Source of the DNA: Pseudarthrobacter sp. NS4
Lineage (GTDB): Bacteria; Actinomycetota; Actinomycetes; Actinomycetales; Micrococcaceae
Assembly (NCBI RefSeq): GCF_024758005.1
Contig: NZ_CP103288.1
Span: forward strand, 2,480,001-2,544,000
Direction: 5' to 3'
DNA: 64,000 bases
Positions 1 through 8,963 of this stretch are shown here, piece after piece. A model generated the notes under the pieces. The model did no database searches and was not told where the DNA came from. It saw nothing but the letters and a program-made list of their open reading frames with translations. Numbering within the stretch: the first letter of the stretch is position 1; each line of letters begins with the position of its first letter. A program made the position numbers and the translations under genes.

Positions 1-1
1 C

Positions 2-544
2 GGCGCCATCGGCTGGCTGGCCTCCGGAACCCTTGTCCTGGAAAAACTCGCGGTGCTCCAGGATCCCAACCACAGCACAGTGTGCGACGTTAATCCGTGG
101 ATCTCCTGCGGCGATGTCATGAAGACCTGGCAGAGTTCGCTGTTCGGCTTCCCCAATATGTTCATCGGGATCGTGGCGTTCGCCGTCGTCATCACCGTGG
201 GCATGGCGCTGCTTTCCGGGGCTGCCTTTGCCCGGTGGTTCTGGGTGGGCCTGCAGACAGGCGTCACGCTCGGTTTCATCTTCGTTGTGTGGCTGTGGTC
301 CCAGGCCCTCTACGACATCCGCATCCTCTGCCCGTTCTGCATGATTGTTTGGGCGGCCATGATCCCCCTCTTCGTCTGGGTGACCATCCGGAACATCACC
401 GCCGGCGTCATCCCCGTCCCGTCCGGCGCCGCCCGTGTCCTGGGCGACTCCGGCTGGATCATCACCGCGCTGCTGTACGTTGCCGTCATCGCCACCATCT
501 TCTTCGCATTCATCCAGGTGTTCGCAGGAACATCAGGGTACTAA
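2..544 (+). CDS. Vitamin K epoxide reductase family protein (5' truncated by window)
   Basis: Integral membrane thiol oxidoreductase that in actinobacteria re-oxidises a DsbA-like partner with quinone. The open frame runs from base 2, so the true start lies outside the window. Visible are the CDVNPWISCG segment with a cysteine pair, a following FGFPNMF loop, and a CPFC redox motif (bases about 332-343) inside a late membrane helix. At least four hydrophobic segments are present. This combination is characteristic of bacterial VKOR. The gene ends in TAA at 544. Function comes from motif recognition; the partner is not in the window. Confidence 0.9.
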   Translation, partial: GAIGWLASGTLVLEKLAVLQDPNHSTVCDVNPWISCGDVMKTWQSSLFGFPNMFIGIVAFAVVITVGMALLSGAAFARWFWVGLQTGVTLGFIFVVWLWSQALYDIRILCPFCMIVWAAMIPLFVWVTIRNITAGVIPVPSGAARVLGDSGWIITALLYVAVIATIFFAFIQVFAGTSGY

Positions 545-687
545 TCTTCGCTGCAAAGATGAGTACTCATTACTCGTGCCGCAGCAACCCTCTCAAGATC
601 TAATGGAAGCGTGGACTGTGGAAAGACCGGTCCAGAGCGGACGGCAGTCCCTCTAAAGAAATGCCTTCAGAGAGAGGATCAGTTGCA

Positions 688-963
688 ATGAGGAAATATG
701 GTCTTGGGGCAGCACTACCGATGGCGCTCGGGCTCTGCCTGGCCGGTGCGATCGGTACGCCCGCCGTCGCCGCAACTCCGCCGGCCGCGGAACAGTCACC
801 AGTGGGCGGAACCAATGCCCACCCGCACTTCGTCATGACAGGCAGTGGCTGCGTGGACATTGACCAGGTCCGGTTTGAACCCGGCGCAAGGGGACTGCAT
901 CGTGGCGCGCAGGAATCGGGACCGTCCCAGGGACCCTGGCACGGTGCCTGCCCTAATCCTTAG
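688..963 (+). CDS. Small secreted protein of unknown function
   Basis: 91-residue protein I do not recognise. The ATG at 688 is preferred over the in-frame ATG at 661 because an AGAGAGGA ribosome site lies about 10 nt upstream of it. Residues 1-28 form a signal peptide (basic RKY, hydrophobic core, AVA-A cleavage-like end). The mature part is short, with two cysteines (GSGCVDID and HGACP) and a glycine/histidine-rich stretch GLHRG. A GC-rich hairpin follows the gene. Likely exported; no enzymatic motif seen. Confidence 0.6.
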   Translation: MRKYGLGAALPMALGLCLAGAIGTPAVAATPPAAEQSPVGGTNAHPHFVMTGSGCVDIDQVRFEPGARGLHRGAQESGPSQGPWHGACPNP

Positions 964-1033
964 TTGGAACAACACCACAGCAACACTGCCGGCTAACACC
1001 CTCCAGGCCGGACCACCGTCAAAGGAGAACAGT

Positions 1034-1057
1034 GAGGCCCCGGTTGCCCGGGGCCTC
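1034..1057 (+). terminator. Hairpin terminator after the small secreted protein gene
   Basis: Perfect 10-bp stem GAGGCCCCGG/CCGGGGCCTC with a TTGC loop, between the plus-strand small gene and the convergent ndk. No strong T-run follows, as is common in high-GC actinobacteria. Confidence 0.6.
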
Positions 1058-1112
1058 AACTGTCCGTTCACGCCATTGTGGGAGCACCAGGGGCACGCCC
1101 GTGCCTGATTGA

Positions 1113-1538
1113 TTACAGGCTGTCCTGGAACCAGATCTTGATCTCGCGTTCGGCGGAGTCAGTGGAGTCCGAGCCGTGCACCAGGTTCTGCTGGACCTTC
1201 ACGCCCCAGTCACGGCCGAAGTCGCCGCGGATGGTGCCCGGTGCCGCCGTCGTCGGATCCGTGGTGCCGGCCAGCGAGCGGAAGCCCTCGATGACGCGCT
1301 GGCCTTCAAAGATGGCCGCCACGACGGGGCCGCTGAGCATGAACTCCACCAGGGGCTCGTAGAACGGCTTGCCCACGTGCTCTTCGTAGTGCTGCTCCAG
1401 CAGGTCGCGGGTGGCCTCCACCTTCTTCAGCTCAACCAGGGTGTATCCCTTGGCTTCGATCCGGGCCAGGATGGCCCCGGTGAGGTTACGGGCGACGCCG
1501 TCGGGCTTGATCAGGACGAGGGTGCGCTCAGTGGTCAC
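1113..1538 (-). CDS. ndk: Nucleoside diphosphate kinase
   Basis: Transfers the gamma phosphate from ATP to NDPs through a phosphohistidine. The frame is open further upstream, but the GTG at 1538 is chosen: it gives the family-typical N-terminus TTERTLVLIKPDG, and GGAG sits about 6 nt upstream. The 141-residue length fits the family. The catalytic His lies in NLVHGSDS near the C-terminus, and the KPDG nucleotide-binding segment is near residue 11. It is the last gene of the minus-strand run ileS-folC-DUF4233-ndk. Confidence 0.96.
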   Translation of the reverse strand: MTTERTLVLIKPDGVARNLTGAILARIEAKGYTLVELKKVEATRDLLEQHYEEHVGKPFYEPLVEFMLSGPVVAAIFEGQRVIEGFRSLAGTTDPTTAAPGTIRGDFGRDWGVKVQQNLVHGSDSTDSAEREIKIWFQDSL

Positions 1539-1592
1539 AACTGCTCCAATGCGTTGGTGTGGGTTTCGGGACAAGTCTACGGGGGCTGTGTG

Positions 1593-2057
1593 TCAGGGTG
1601 TCTGCAGCTGCCCGGGGCCGGCCGGGTCATCGGGGTGGGCGGCTTCCCATTCGGTCTGTTCGCGGGCGCGCTGGGCAGCTTCACGGTCCAGCCGGATGCC
1701 GGTGCGGATGCCGTACCACCAGGCCACGGCGAACAGGCCCCCCACCAGGAACATGGCAGGCTCGAAGATGCCCGTCAGGACCAGGACGATCTGCAGGATC
1801 CAGCCGAGCCCGATGCCCCAGGGTTTGCTGAGGAACGCGCAGGCAACGATCATCACGACACTGAGCGCGATCCCCACGCCCAGGATGAGCGCCGGCGGGA
1901 ACTCTCCCCGGCGGAGCCCGAAGACGGTCAGGGTGGCGAAGAACATCACGAAGGCCTCAAGGAGCAGCACGGTGGAGGCAAACATGACTTTGGTGGAACG
2001 GCGCTTTTTGGGCATGCCCGGACGCCACTCGCGCTGGGCTTTGGTCAGTCTGGCCAT
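1593..2057 (-). CDS. DUF4233 family membrane protein
   Basis: 154-residue membrane protein with a basic N-terminus (residues 1-23) and about four hydrophobic segments between residues 25 and 125, ending in a charged cytoplasmic tail. It starts 3 nt after the folC stop, which implies translational coupling. Small DUF4233 membrane proteins regularly follow folC in actinobacteria; their function is unknown. Confidence 0.85.
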   Translation of the reverse strand: MARLTKAQREWRPGMPKKRRSTKVMFASTVLLLEAFVMFFATLTVFGLRRGEFPPALILGVGIALSVVMIVACAFLSKPWGIGLGWILQIVLVLTGIFEPAMFLVGGLFAVAWWYGIRTGIRLDREAAQRAREQTEWEAAHPDDPAGPGQLQTP

Positions 2058-2060
2058 CCC

Positions 2061-3419
2061 CTACGCCTCCGTCTTTCCGAGCAGGATGCGGGCTTCGGCC
2101 ACAAGGGTGATGGAACCGGTCACCAGCACGCCGCCGGAAAGGTCCTCGTTTGCTTCGGCCCGTTCCACCGCCCATTCCAGGGCGTCGTCGAGCTTCTCGG
2201 CGATGTGGACGTTGTCCTCGCCGAAGCCCAGGTCAACGGCAAGCTCGGCGAGTTCGGCCGCAGGGACCGCGCGCGGCGAGTTCGACTGGGTGAAGCAGTA
2301 TTCCTCGGCCATGCCGCCCAGGGATTCCTTGAGCTGGCGGAGGATGTCCTCGGCGTCTTTCTCCTTCAGCACGCCCACCACGGGAACAAGCCGGGTGAAG
2401 GTGAACGCCTCCTGCAGTGCGGCGGCTGAGGCCTTGATGCCGTCGGGGTTGTGGGCGGCATCCACCACGATGGTGGGCGCGGTCCGGACAACCTCCAGCC
2501 GGCCCGGCGACGTCACAGCGGCGAAGCCTTCCTGCAGCACCTCGAAATCGAGTTCCTTTTCGCCGCCGAAGAAGGCCTCGAGCGCGGCCACTGCCACGGC
2601 GGCGTTCTGCGCCTGGTGGGCGCCGTGCAGCGGCACCAGCAGCTCCGGGTAGCGGCCGGCGATGCCCTGGATGGTGACCACCTGGCCGCCCACGGCCACT
2701 GTCCGGGATTCGACGCCGAACTCCACTCCTTCGAAGCGGAAGGGCACGCCAACGTCCTTGGCCTTCTCCAGCAGGACCTGTGCGGCGTCCAGGGGCTGGG
2801 CAGCGCTGACGAGGTAGCCGCCCGGCTTGATGATGCCGGCCTTTTCGTAGGCGATCTCCTCGGTGGTGTCCCCCAGCAGGTCGGTGTGGTCCAGCGAGAT
2901 CGGCGTGATGACCGATACCTGCCCGTCACCCACGTTGGTGGCGTCCGTAATGCCGCCCAGGCCAACCTCGATAACTGCCACGTTGACGGGCTGGTCCGCG
3001 AAGATGGCGAAGCCCAGGATGGTGATGCACTCGAAGTACGTCAGGCGGGGCTGCCCGTCCGCTTCCAGTTCCGAATCCACAATCTGCAGGTACGGGCGGA
3101 TCTCGTCCCAGATCCGGACAAACGTCTCATCGGGGACGGGGTGCCCGTCAATGCTGATCCGCTCGGTGACCTTGGACAGGTGCGGGCTTGTGTACCGGCC
3201 TGTGCTGAGACCGTGGGCGCGCAGGACGGACTCGATCATGCGGGATGTGGACGTCTTACCGTTGGTCCCGGTGACGTGGATGATCGGGAACGCCTTGTTG
3301 GGTTCACCCAGGACGTCCATGGCCCGGAACAGCGGTGCGAGCCGGGGCTCCATCTTGTTTTCCGGCGCCCGTCCCAGCAGCTCGGCGTAGACACTCTCCA
3401 CGGAAAATGCGTCGGTCAT
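2061..3419 (-). CDS. folC: Bifunctional dihydrofolate/folylpolyglutamate synthase
   Basis: ATP-dependent Mur-ligase-family enzyme that adds glutamate to dihydropteroate and to folates. The 452-residue length fits. The P-loop VTGTNGKTST and the downstream VIEVGLGGITDATN and ISLDHTDLLGDT segments are FolC signatures; the C-terminal domain carries VVDAAHNPDG. It starts 2 nt after the ileS stop, so it is probably co-transcribed with ileS and subject to the upstream T-box leader. Confidence 0.96.
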   Translation of the reverse strand: MTDAFSVESVYAELLGRAPENKMEPRLAPLFRAMDVLGEPNKAFPIIHVTGTNGKTSTSRMIESVLRAHGLSTGRYTSPHLSKVTERISIDGHPVPDETFVRIWDEIRPYLQIVDSELEADGQPRLTYFECITILGFAIFADQPVNVAVIEVGLGGITDATNVGDGQVSVITPISLDHTDLLGDTTEEIAYEKAGIIKPGGYLVSAAQPLDAAQVLLEKAKDVGVPFRFEGVEFGVESRTVAVGGQVVTIQGIAGRYPELLVPLHGAHQAQNAAVAVAALEAFFGGEKELDFEVLQEGFAAVTSPGRLEVVRTAPTIVVDAAHNPDGIKASAAALQEAFTFTRLVPVVGVLKEKDAEDILRQLKESLGGMAEEYCFTQSNSPRAVPAAELAELAVDLGFGEDNVHIAEKLDDALEWAVERAEANEDLSGGVLVTGSITLVAEARILLGKTEA

Positions 3420-3421
3420 GT

Positions 3422-6400
3422 CTAGGCCTCAACTTTCTCAACGGCAACGGCCGGTTCGGCAACGTCTGCCGGTTCTGCCGCAAGGTGCATGGTGAGTGTC
3501 TCACCTTTGACCAGGTCGGCGTTTGCCAGCAGCGCGTCAACGACATCCTGCCTGGCGCTGACGGAGGTCCGGATCCGGTCGCTGACGTTGAGTCCGGCGT
3601 CCTTGCGTGCCTGCTGGATGGCACGGACCATGTCGCGGGCCAGCCCTTCGGCTTCAAGCTCCGGAGTCACCTCGGTATTGAGGACCACGAAGCCGCCGCC
3701 GGGCAGCACGGCCACGGAGGCGGACCCGCCCGCGGATTCCGCCACCACGGTCTCCAGGGTGTATTCCTGCGGTTCCAGCTGGAGCCCGCCCGCGGTGACC
3801 ACTCCGTCGTCGTCCACTGACCACTCACCGGATTTGGAGCCCTTGATGGCGGCCTGGACGTTCTTGCCCAGGCGCGGCCCGGCTGCGCGGGCGTTCACCA
3901 CCAGCTTCTGCTGGATGCCGAACTCCTCGGGGGCCGCGGTGGCAGCGTCGAGCAGCCGGACGGAGCGGAGGTTGAGTTCGTCCGCGACGACGGCGGCGAA
4001 GCCTTCCAGCGCGTCGGCGCCGGGTGCCACAACGGTGAGCTCCTGCAGCGGCAGGCGGACGCGCAGGTTTGCGGCCTTGCGGAGGGAGGAACCGGTGGAG
4101 CAGATCTGCTGGACCCGGTCCATGGCCTGGACCAGGCCCGGGTTGGCCGGGAACAGCCCGGCGTCAGGCCAGTCGGCCAGGTGCACGGAACGGCCGCCGG
4201 TGAGCCCGCGCCAGATCTCCTCGGACACCAGTGGCAGCAGCGACGCCGCGGCCCGTGAAACTGTCTCCAGCGCGGTGAACAGTGCGTCGAAGGCGTCCTG
4301 GTCTTCGTCGAAGAAGCGCTGGCGGCTGCGGCGGACGTACCAGTTGGTGAGCATGTCCAGGTAGCTGCGGAGCTCGTCACAGGCACCGGAGATGTCGTAG
4401 GTGTCCAGCTGCGTGGTCATGTTCCGGACCAGGTCGCCGGTGTTGGCCAGCAGGTACTGGTCCAGCGTGTCCGTGTACCCGTCGTAGCGCAGCTTGGCGT
4501 CGTAGCCGGCACCGCCGTTCGCGGCGTTGGTGTACAGGGTGAAGAAGCTGTACACGTTCCAGAGCGGCAGGATGACCTGGCGGACGCCGTCGCGGATTCC
4601 CTGCTCGGTGACCACCAGGTTGCCGCCGCGGAGGATGGGGCTGGACATCAGGAACCAGCGCATGGCATCGGAACCGTCACGGTCCAGTACCTCGGACACG
4701 TCCGGGTAGTTCCGCAGGCTCTTGGACATCTTCTGCCCGTCGGAACCCAGCACGATGCCGTGGCTGATGACGTTGCGGAACGCCGGCCGGTCGAACAGTG
4801 CCGTGGAAAGGATGTGCAGCATGTAGAACCAGCCACGGGTCTGGCCAATGTACTCAACGATGAAGTCTGCCGGGTTGTGGGTGTCGAACCAGGCCTCGTT
4901 CTGGAACGGGTAATGAACCTGGCCGTAGGGCATGGAGCCGGAGTCGAACCAGACGTCCAGGACGTCCTCCACGCGGCGCATCACCGACTGCCCCTCTTCC
5001 GGCGTGCGGGGATCGTCCGGGTTGGGCCTGGTCAGCTCGTCGATGAACGGGCGGTGCAGGTCAACCTGGCCGTCCTTGTTCAACGGCAGGCGGCCGAAAT
5101 CCGCCTCGATCCCGGCCAGGGAACCGTAGACGTCCGTGCGGGGGTATTCCGGGTCGCTGGACTGCCACACCGGGATGGGGCTGCCCCAGTAGCGGTTGCG
5201 GCTGATGGACCAGTCGCGGGCGTTTTCCAGCCACTTGCCGAACTGTCCGTCCTTGACATTGCCGGGGATCCAGTTGATCTCCTGGTTCAGCTCGGACATG
5301 CGGTCCTTGAACTTCGTTACCTCCACGTACCAGGACGAGACCGCGCGGTAGATCAGCGGGTTGCGGCACCGCCAGCAGTGCGGGTAGCTGTGCTCGTAGC
5401 TGGCTTGGCGGACCAGGCGGCCCTGGGCGCGGAGGACCTGGGTGATGGGCTTGTTGGCTTCGAACACCTGCAGTCCCACGATGTCGTGAAGGTCGCCGTG
5501 CTTGAAGAGCGGCAGGAATTTAGCGCCCTCGTCAACGGAGAGGATCACCGGGATTCCGGCCTCTTCGCAGATCTTCTGGTCATCCTCACCGTAGGCGGGT
5601 GCCTGGTGCACGATGCCGGTGCCGTCGGTCGTGGTGACGTAGTCCGCCACCAGGATCCGCCAGGCATTTTCCATGCCGTACTTTTCGTTGTCGCTGAAGT
5701 CCCGCCACAGCGGCTGGTAGGCCAGTCCCTCCAGTTCAGCGCCGGTATGGGTGGACACCACCGCGGCCTGGGCAGCCTCGAAGCTGTCGTAGCCCAGGTC
5801 CTTGGCGTAGCCGCCTACCAGATCCGCTGCCAGCAGGAAGCTTCCGGTGACGGGGGCTTCGGCCGAAGCGGCTTTGATGCCGTTGGGTCCCGCGGGGAGC
5901 ACGGCATAGGTGATGGAAGGCCCGACGGCGAGCGCGGCGTTCGTGGGCAGCGTCCACGGGGTGGTGGTCCAGGCAAGCGCCTGGACACCGGCGAGCTGCC
6001 TGGACAGTTCGGATTCCCCTGCGGTGATGGGGAACGTGACGGTGACGGTCTGGTCCTGGCGGTTCTTGTAGACGTCGTCATCCATGCGCAGCTCATGGTT
6101 GGACAGCGGCGTCTCGTCCTTCCAGCAGTAGGGCAGCACGCGGTAGCCGTTGTAGGTCAGGCCTTTTTCGTGCAACTGCTTGAATGCCCAGAGGACAGAC
6201 TCCATGTACTCCACGTTGAGTGTTTTGTAGTCGTTGTCGAAGTCCACCCAGCGGGCCTGGCGGGTGACGTAGTTTCGCCATTCATCGGCGTACTTCATCA
6301 CGGACGCCCGGCAGGCGTCATTGAATTTATCGATGCCCATGGCTTCGATCTGGGTCTTGTCCGTCATGCCCAGCTGCTTCATCGCTTCCAGTTCAGCGGG

Positions 6401-6745
6401 CAGCCCGTGGGTGTCCCAACCGAAGCGGCGTTCTACGCGCTTGCCGCGCTGGGTCTGGTAGCGGCCCACCAGGTCCTTGGCGTAGCCCGTGAGCAGGTGG
6501 CCGTAGTGCGGCAGGCCGTTGGCGAAGGGCGGGCCGTCGTAGAACACGAACTCGTTGCTGCCGGGTTCACCGCCGGGGGCATCGGCGCTGCGCTGGTCGA
6601 TGCTGGCCTGGAAGGTGCCGTCCTGGTCCCAGTACTTCAGGATGCGCTCTTCGATCTCCGGGAACCTCACGGAGGCGGAAACGCCTGCCCCGCCGTTGGA
6701 GGAGGCGCCGTTGATGGAGGCTGAGGCCTTGGGGTAATACGTCAT
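3422..6745 (-). CDS. ileS: Isoleucyl-tRNA synthetase
   Basis: Charges tRNA-Ile. The protein has 1107 residues counted from the ATG at 6745. That start is preferred to the ATG at 6754 because an AGGA site lies 8 nt upstream of 6745 but abuts 6754. The class I HIGH motif appears as HYGH at residues 80-83 and the KMSKS motif in [10 protein letters not shown]. The length and the [10 protein letters not shown] segment resemble the eukaryote-like IleS clade found in many actinobacteria, which in other species is linked to lower mupirocin sensitivity (inference only). It is the first gene after a T-box leader. Confidence 0.97.
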   Translation of the reverse strand: MTYYPKASASINGASSNGGAGVSASVRFPEIEERILKYWDQDGTFQASIDQRSADAPGGEPGSNEFVFYDGPPFANGLPHYGHLLTGYAKDLVGRYQTQRGKRVERRFGWDTHGLPAELEAMKQLGMTDKTQIEAMGIDKFNDACRASVMKYADEWRNYVTRQARWVDFDNDYKTLNVEYMESVLWAFKQLHEKGLTYNGYRVLPYCWKDETPLSNHELRMDDDVYKNRQDQTVTVTFPITAGESELSRQLAGVQALAWTTTPWTLPTNAALAVGPSITYAVLPAGPNGIKAASAEAPVTGSFLLAADLVGGYAKDLGYDSFEAAQAAVVSTHTGAELEGLAYQPLWRDFSDNEKYGMENAWRILVADYVTTTDGTGIVHQAPAYGEDDQKICEEAGIPVILSVDEGAKFLPLFKHGDLHDIVGLQVFEANKPITQVLRAQGRLVRQASYEHSYPHCWRCRNPLIYRAVSSWYVEVTKFKDRMSELNQEINWIPGNVKDGQFGKWLENARDWSISRNRYWGSPIPVWQSSDPEYPRTDVYGSLAGIEADFGRLPLNKDGQVDLHRPFIDELTRPNPDDPRTPEEGQSVMRRVEDVLDVWFDSGSMPYGQVHYPFQNEAWFDTHNPADFIVEYIGQTRGWFYMLHILSTALFDRPAFRNVISHGIVLGSDGQKMSKSLRNYPDVSEVLDRDGSDAMRWFLMSSPILRGGNLVVTEQGIRDGVRQVILPLWNVYSFFTLYTNAANGGAGYDAKLRYDGYTDTLDQYLLANTGDLVRNMTTQLDTYDISGACDELRSYLDMLTNWYVRRSRQRFFDEDQDAFDALFTALETVSRAAASLLPLVSEEIWRGLTGGRSVHLADWPDAGLFPANPGLVQAMDRVQQICSTGSSLRKAANLRVRLPLQELTVVAPGADALEGFAAVVADELNLRSVRLLDAATAAPEEFGIQQKLVVNARAAGPRLGKNVQAAIKGSKSGEWSVDDDGVVTAGGLQLEPQEYTLETVVAESAGGSASVAVLPGGGFVVLNTEVTPELEAEGLARDMVRAIQQARKDAGLNVSDRIRTSVSARQDVVDALLANADLVKGETLTMHLAAEPADVAEPAVAVEKVEA

Positions 6746-6780
6746 TCTCGACATCCTGGGTTGAGCGTGGCGAATAGCCG

Positions 6781-7040
6781 GCAGGTGCCGGACATATTCC
6801 GTTCAGGATGCGAGGACGGCTTCCGTGCCGTCCAAGGACTGCACGCTCACCGCGGTACCACCTCACTTACCGGCGCTGCGCGTTCCTGGGGAACGGGCGC
6901 TGCCCCGGCCTCTCATTACTGCTGTGACGGGCTTACCCGTCCGGTTCTACTGGCGCTGGCCGCCACGGTTGGCAGTTTGCGTGTTCTTCCGGAAGCTCAC
7001 CGGTGATTGCCGGGTCATAGCCACTTTCGAGTCTACTATC
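6781..7040 (-). promoter_or_regulatory. T-box riboswitch leader of ileS
   Basis: On the minus strand the leader carries the near-invariant T-box core AGGTGGTACCGCGGT (plus coordinates 6849-6863), whose TGGT can pair with uncharged tRNA NCCA. About 150 nt upstream, a CCGGCAATCACCGGTGAGC region presents a candidate ATC isoleucine specifier at 7007-7005. A GGACGGC/GCCGTCC hairpin lies downstream of the T-box at about 6816-6834. Actinobacterial ileS T-boxes usually regulate translation initiation. A TAGTAGACT-like -10 near 7030 could mark the transcript start. Confidence 0.9.
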
Positions 7041-7089
7041 GCCGGAGCCTCCATTGCCATTCCCGGTCCGGGGCTCCTGATAATGGTCC

Positions 7090-8081
7090 ATGCAGAAGTA
7101 CGGACGGGCCGTTGCCGTAATGCTTGCACTGCCTGGCACGGCCCTGCTGGTGCTGCGCCTCCTTCCGTGGGACGTCGGTACGCCATGGGTGCAGCTGCTG
7201 GCCTTCTTCCCGGTGACGCTGATGCTTACGGCTGCTGCCCTGGCCTGCGCGGTCCTGGCCATGTGCTTTAGTCCCAGCGGGAGCAGGATCCTCCTCGCCG
7301 GTTCAATGACTGCGCTCCTGGCGGTTCAGGCAGGCATGGTCCTGCCCCGCGCCCTCCACGTGTCGGGGCCGGTCCCGGCAGCGGCTGCCGGCGCCGATGG
7401 ACAATCCGGCCGGATGCTGACCGTCATGGCACTTAACGTCGGTTCCACCGGCGTCGACGCCGAAGCCCTGCTGGCGGAAGTCCGGAATCGGAGCGTGGAT
7501 GTCCTCGCCCTGCCTGAGCTGGCACCCGAAGGCCTTGAAGACCTCGACGCCGCGGGGTTGGCAGGCCTGCTGCCCGGCAGGTCTTTGAACGTGGAGCGGA
7601 CCGGAACGGGCAGCGCGCTGTTCTCGCGGTTTCCTCTCCAGGCCCAAAAACACGTTCCGGGCTCAAGATTTTCCCAGAGCCGGGCCGAAGCGACTGTTCC
7701 GGGGCCCAACCAACCGGTGCAGCTGACGGCCGTCCACGTGGACTCGCCGCGTCGCGGCGAGATACCGAGGTGGCGCGCTGAGTTGGCGCAGCTTGGCAGC
7801 CTGACGGCAGACCTGCCCGCAGGCACTTCCTGCTGGGCGACTTCAATGCAAGCATGGACCACCGCGAATTCCGGGAGCTTCTCGGGACGGGACTGACAGA
7901 CGCTGCCGGGGCCGCGGGAAAGGCGCTCACCCCCACGTGGCCGGTCAACTCGCCTGTCCCGCCGTTTGTCGCCCTTGACCACGTGCTGGTCAGCGGGGGT
8001 ATCACGGTGGCCGGGTTTGAGCGGGTCCTGGTTCCCGGCAGCGACCATGCTGCCGTCGTGGCCCGCCTTGTGCTGCCTTAG
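7090..8081 (+). pseudogene. Endonuclease/exonuclease/phosphatase family membrane protein, frameshifted
   Basis: The N-terminal part (about 100 residues) has three hydrophobic segments. An EEP-type domain follows with VMALNVG, VDVLALPEL and LTAVHVD. At about 7822-7828 the frame breaks: frame 1 continues as nonsense to 7896, while frame 3 from 7827 reads FLLGDFNASMDHREFRELL, the family's conserved catalytic DFN motif, and continues through LDHVLV and SDHAAVVARL to a stop at 8081. One base appears missing, so either the gene is inactivated or there is a sequence error. No other defect is seen. The start at 7090 has no convincing ribosome site; the ATG at 7111 is an alternative. Confidence 0.8.
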
Positions 8082-8087
8082 CCGGAG

Positions 8088-8846
8088 TCAGCCTTTCCTG
8101 ATCAGCTTGTGGTTGGCTGCCTGGGCCACCGGCCGGATGACGATCTGGTCAAGGTTGACGTGGTGCGGGGCGGTCACCGCGTAGCGGACCACGTCTGCGA
8201 CATCTTCGGCCGTGAGGGGTTTCTCCACCCCTTGGTAAACCTTCTCCGCGGCCTGCCGGTCGCCAAGCCGGTTCAGGGCAAATTCCTCGGTGTAAACCAG
8301 CCCGGGCGCAACCTCGATGACGCGGACGTTGTGTTCGGCCTCCTCCAGCCGTAGAGCGCCGGTCATGGCGTGCTGGGCGAACTTCGCCGCGTTGTAGCCG
8401 CCGCCTCCCTCGTAGGCAGCCAGGGCCGCGGTGGACGTCAGGTTGAGTACCGTCCCTTCTCCGGTGGCACGCAGCATGGGCAGGAATGCCCGCGTCAGTT
8501 TCATGGTCCCCAGGACGTTGACGCGGTACATCCATTCCCAGTCTTCGGTACTGGCCGTGCCGATCCTGTCGGCGCCCCTGGCGCCGCCGGCGATGTTGAT
8601 GAGCGTATCGACGCCACCGGCTTCGGTGACCTGGGAGAGCAGCCGGGACACGTCGTCGTCCTCGGAAATGTCGGCAGGAATGGCAACGGCGCCGGTCGCC
8701 GCTGCCAGCGCTGCCAAGCGGTCCGCCCGGCGTGCCACCGCGAAAACGGTCCATCCCCCGGCCCGCAGCGCCCGTACCGTTGCCTCCCCGATGCCGCTGC
8801 TCGCACCGGTCACCAAAGCTGCCTTCTTCTGCACGTGATCAGTCAT
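8088..8846 (-). CDS. SDR-family NAD(P)-dependent oxidoreductase
   Basis: 252-residue classical short-chain dehydrogenase. The Rossmann glycine motif TGASSGIG is at residues 14-21, the structural NIAGG at about 85-89, and the catalytic Ser/Tyr/Lys in NLTSTA and YNAAK. The sequence resembles YdfG-like serine/3-hydroxy-acid SDRs, but the substrate cannot be assigned. It converges on the frameshifted EEP gene, with only 6 nt between the two ends. Confidence 0.88.
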   Translation of the reverse strand: MTDHVQKKAALVTGASSGIGEATVRALRAGGWTVFAVARRADRLAALAAATGAVAIPADISEDDDVSRLLSQVTEAGGVDTLINIAGGARGADRIGTASTEDWEWMYRVNVLGTMKLTRAFLPMLRATGEGTVLNLTSTAALAAYEGGGGYNAAKFAQHAMTGALRLEEAEHNVRVIEVAPGLVYTEEFALNRLGDRQAAEKVYQGVEKPLTAEDVADVVRYAVTAPHHVNLDQIVIRPVAQAANHKLIRKG

Positions 8847-8963
8847 GGCACCACCCTAACCGGGGCCGGGGTAAGCCAAAGGTTCCGCGGGACCCGCCCG
8901 CACGGCGCATGCTAGTCGCGCCCGCGTTCTCTGCAATGGAACAGAGCATGAAAGAATTGCCGA

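Noticed and set aside
4760..6724. 654-codon plus-strand frame opposite ileS
   Set aside because: Antisense of ileS, which has all synthetase motifs; the product shows no family similarity.
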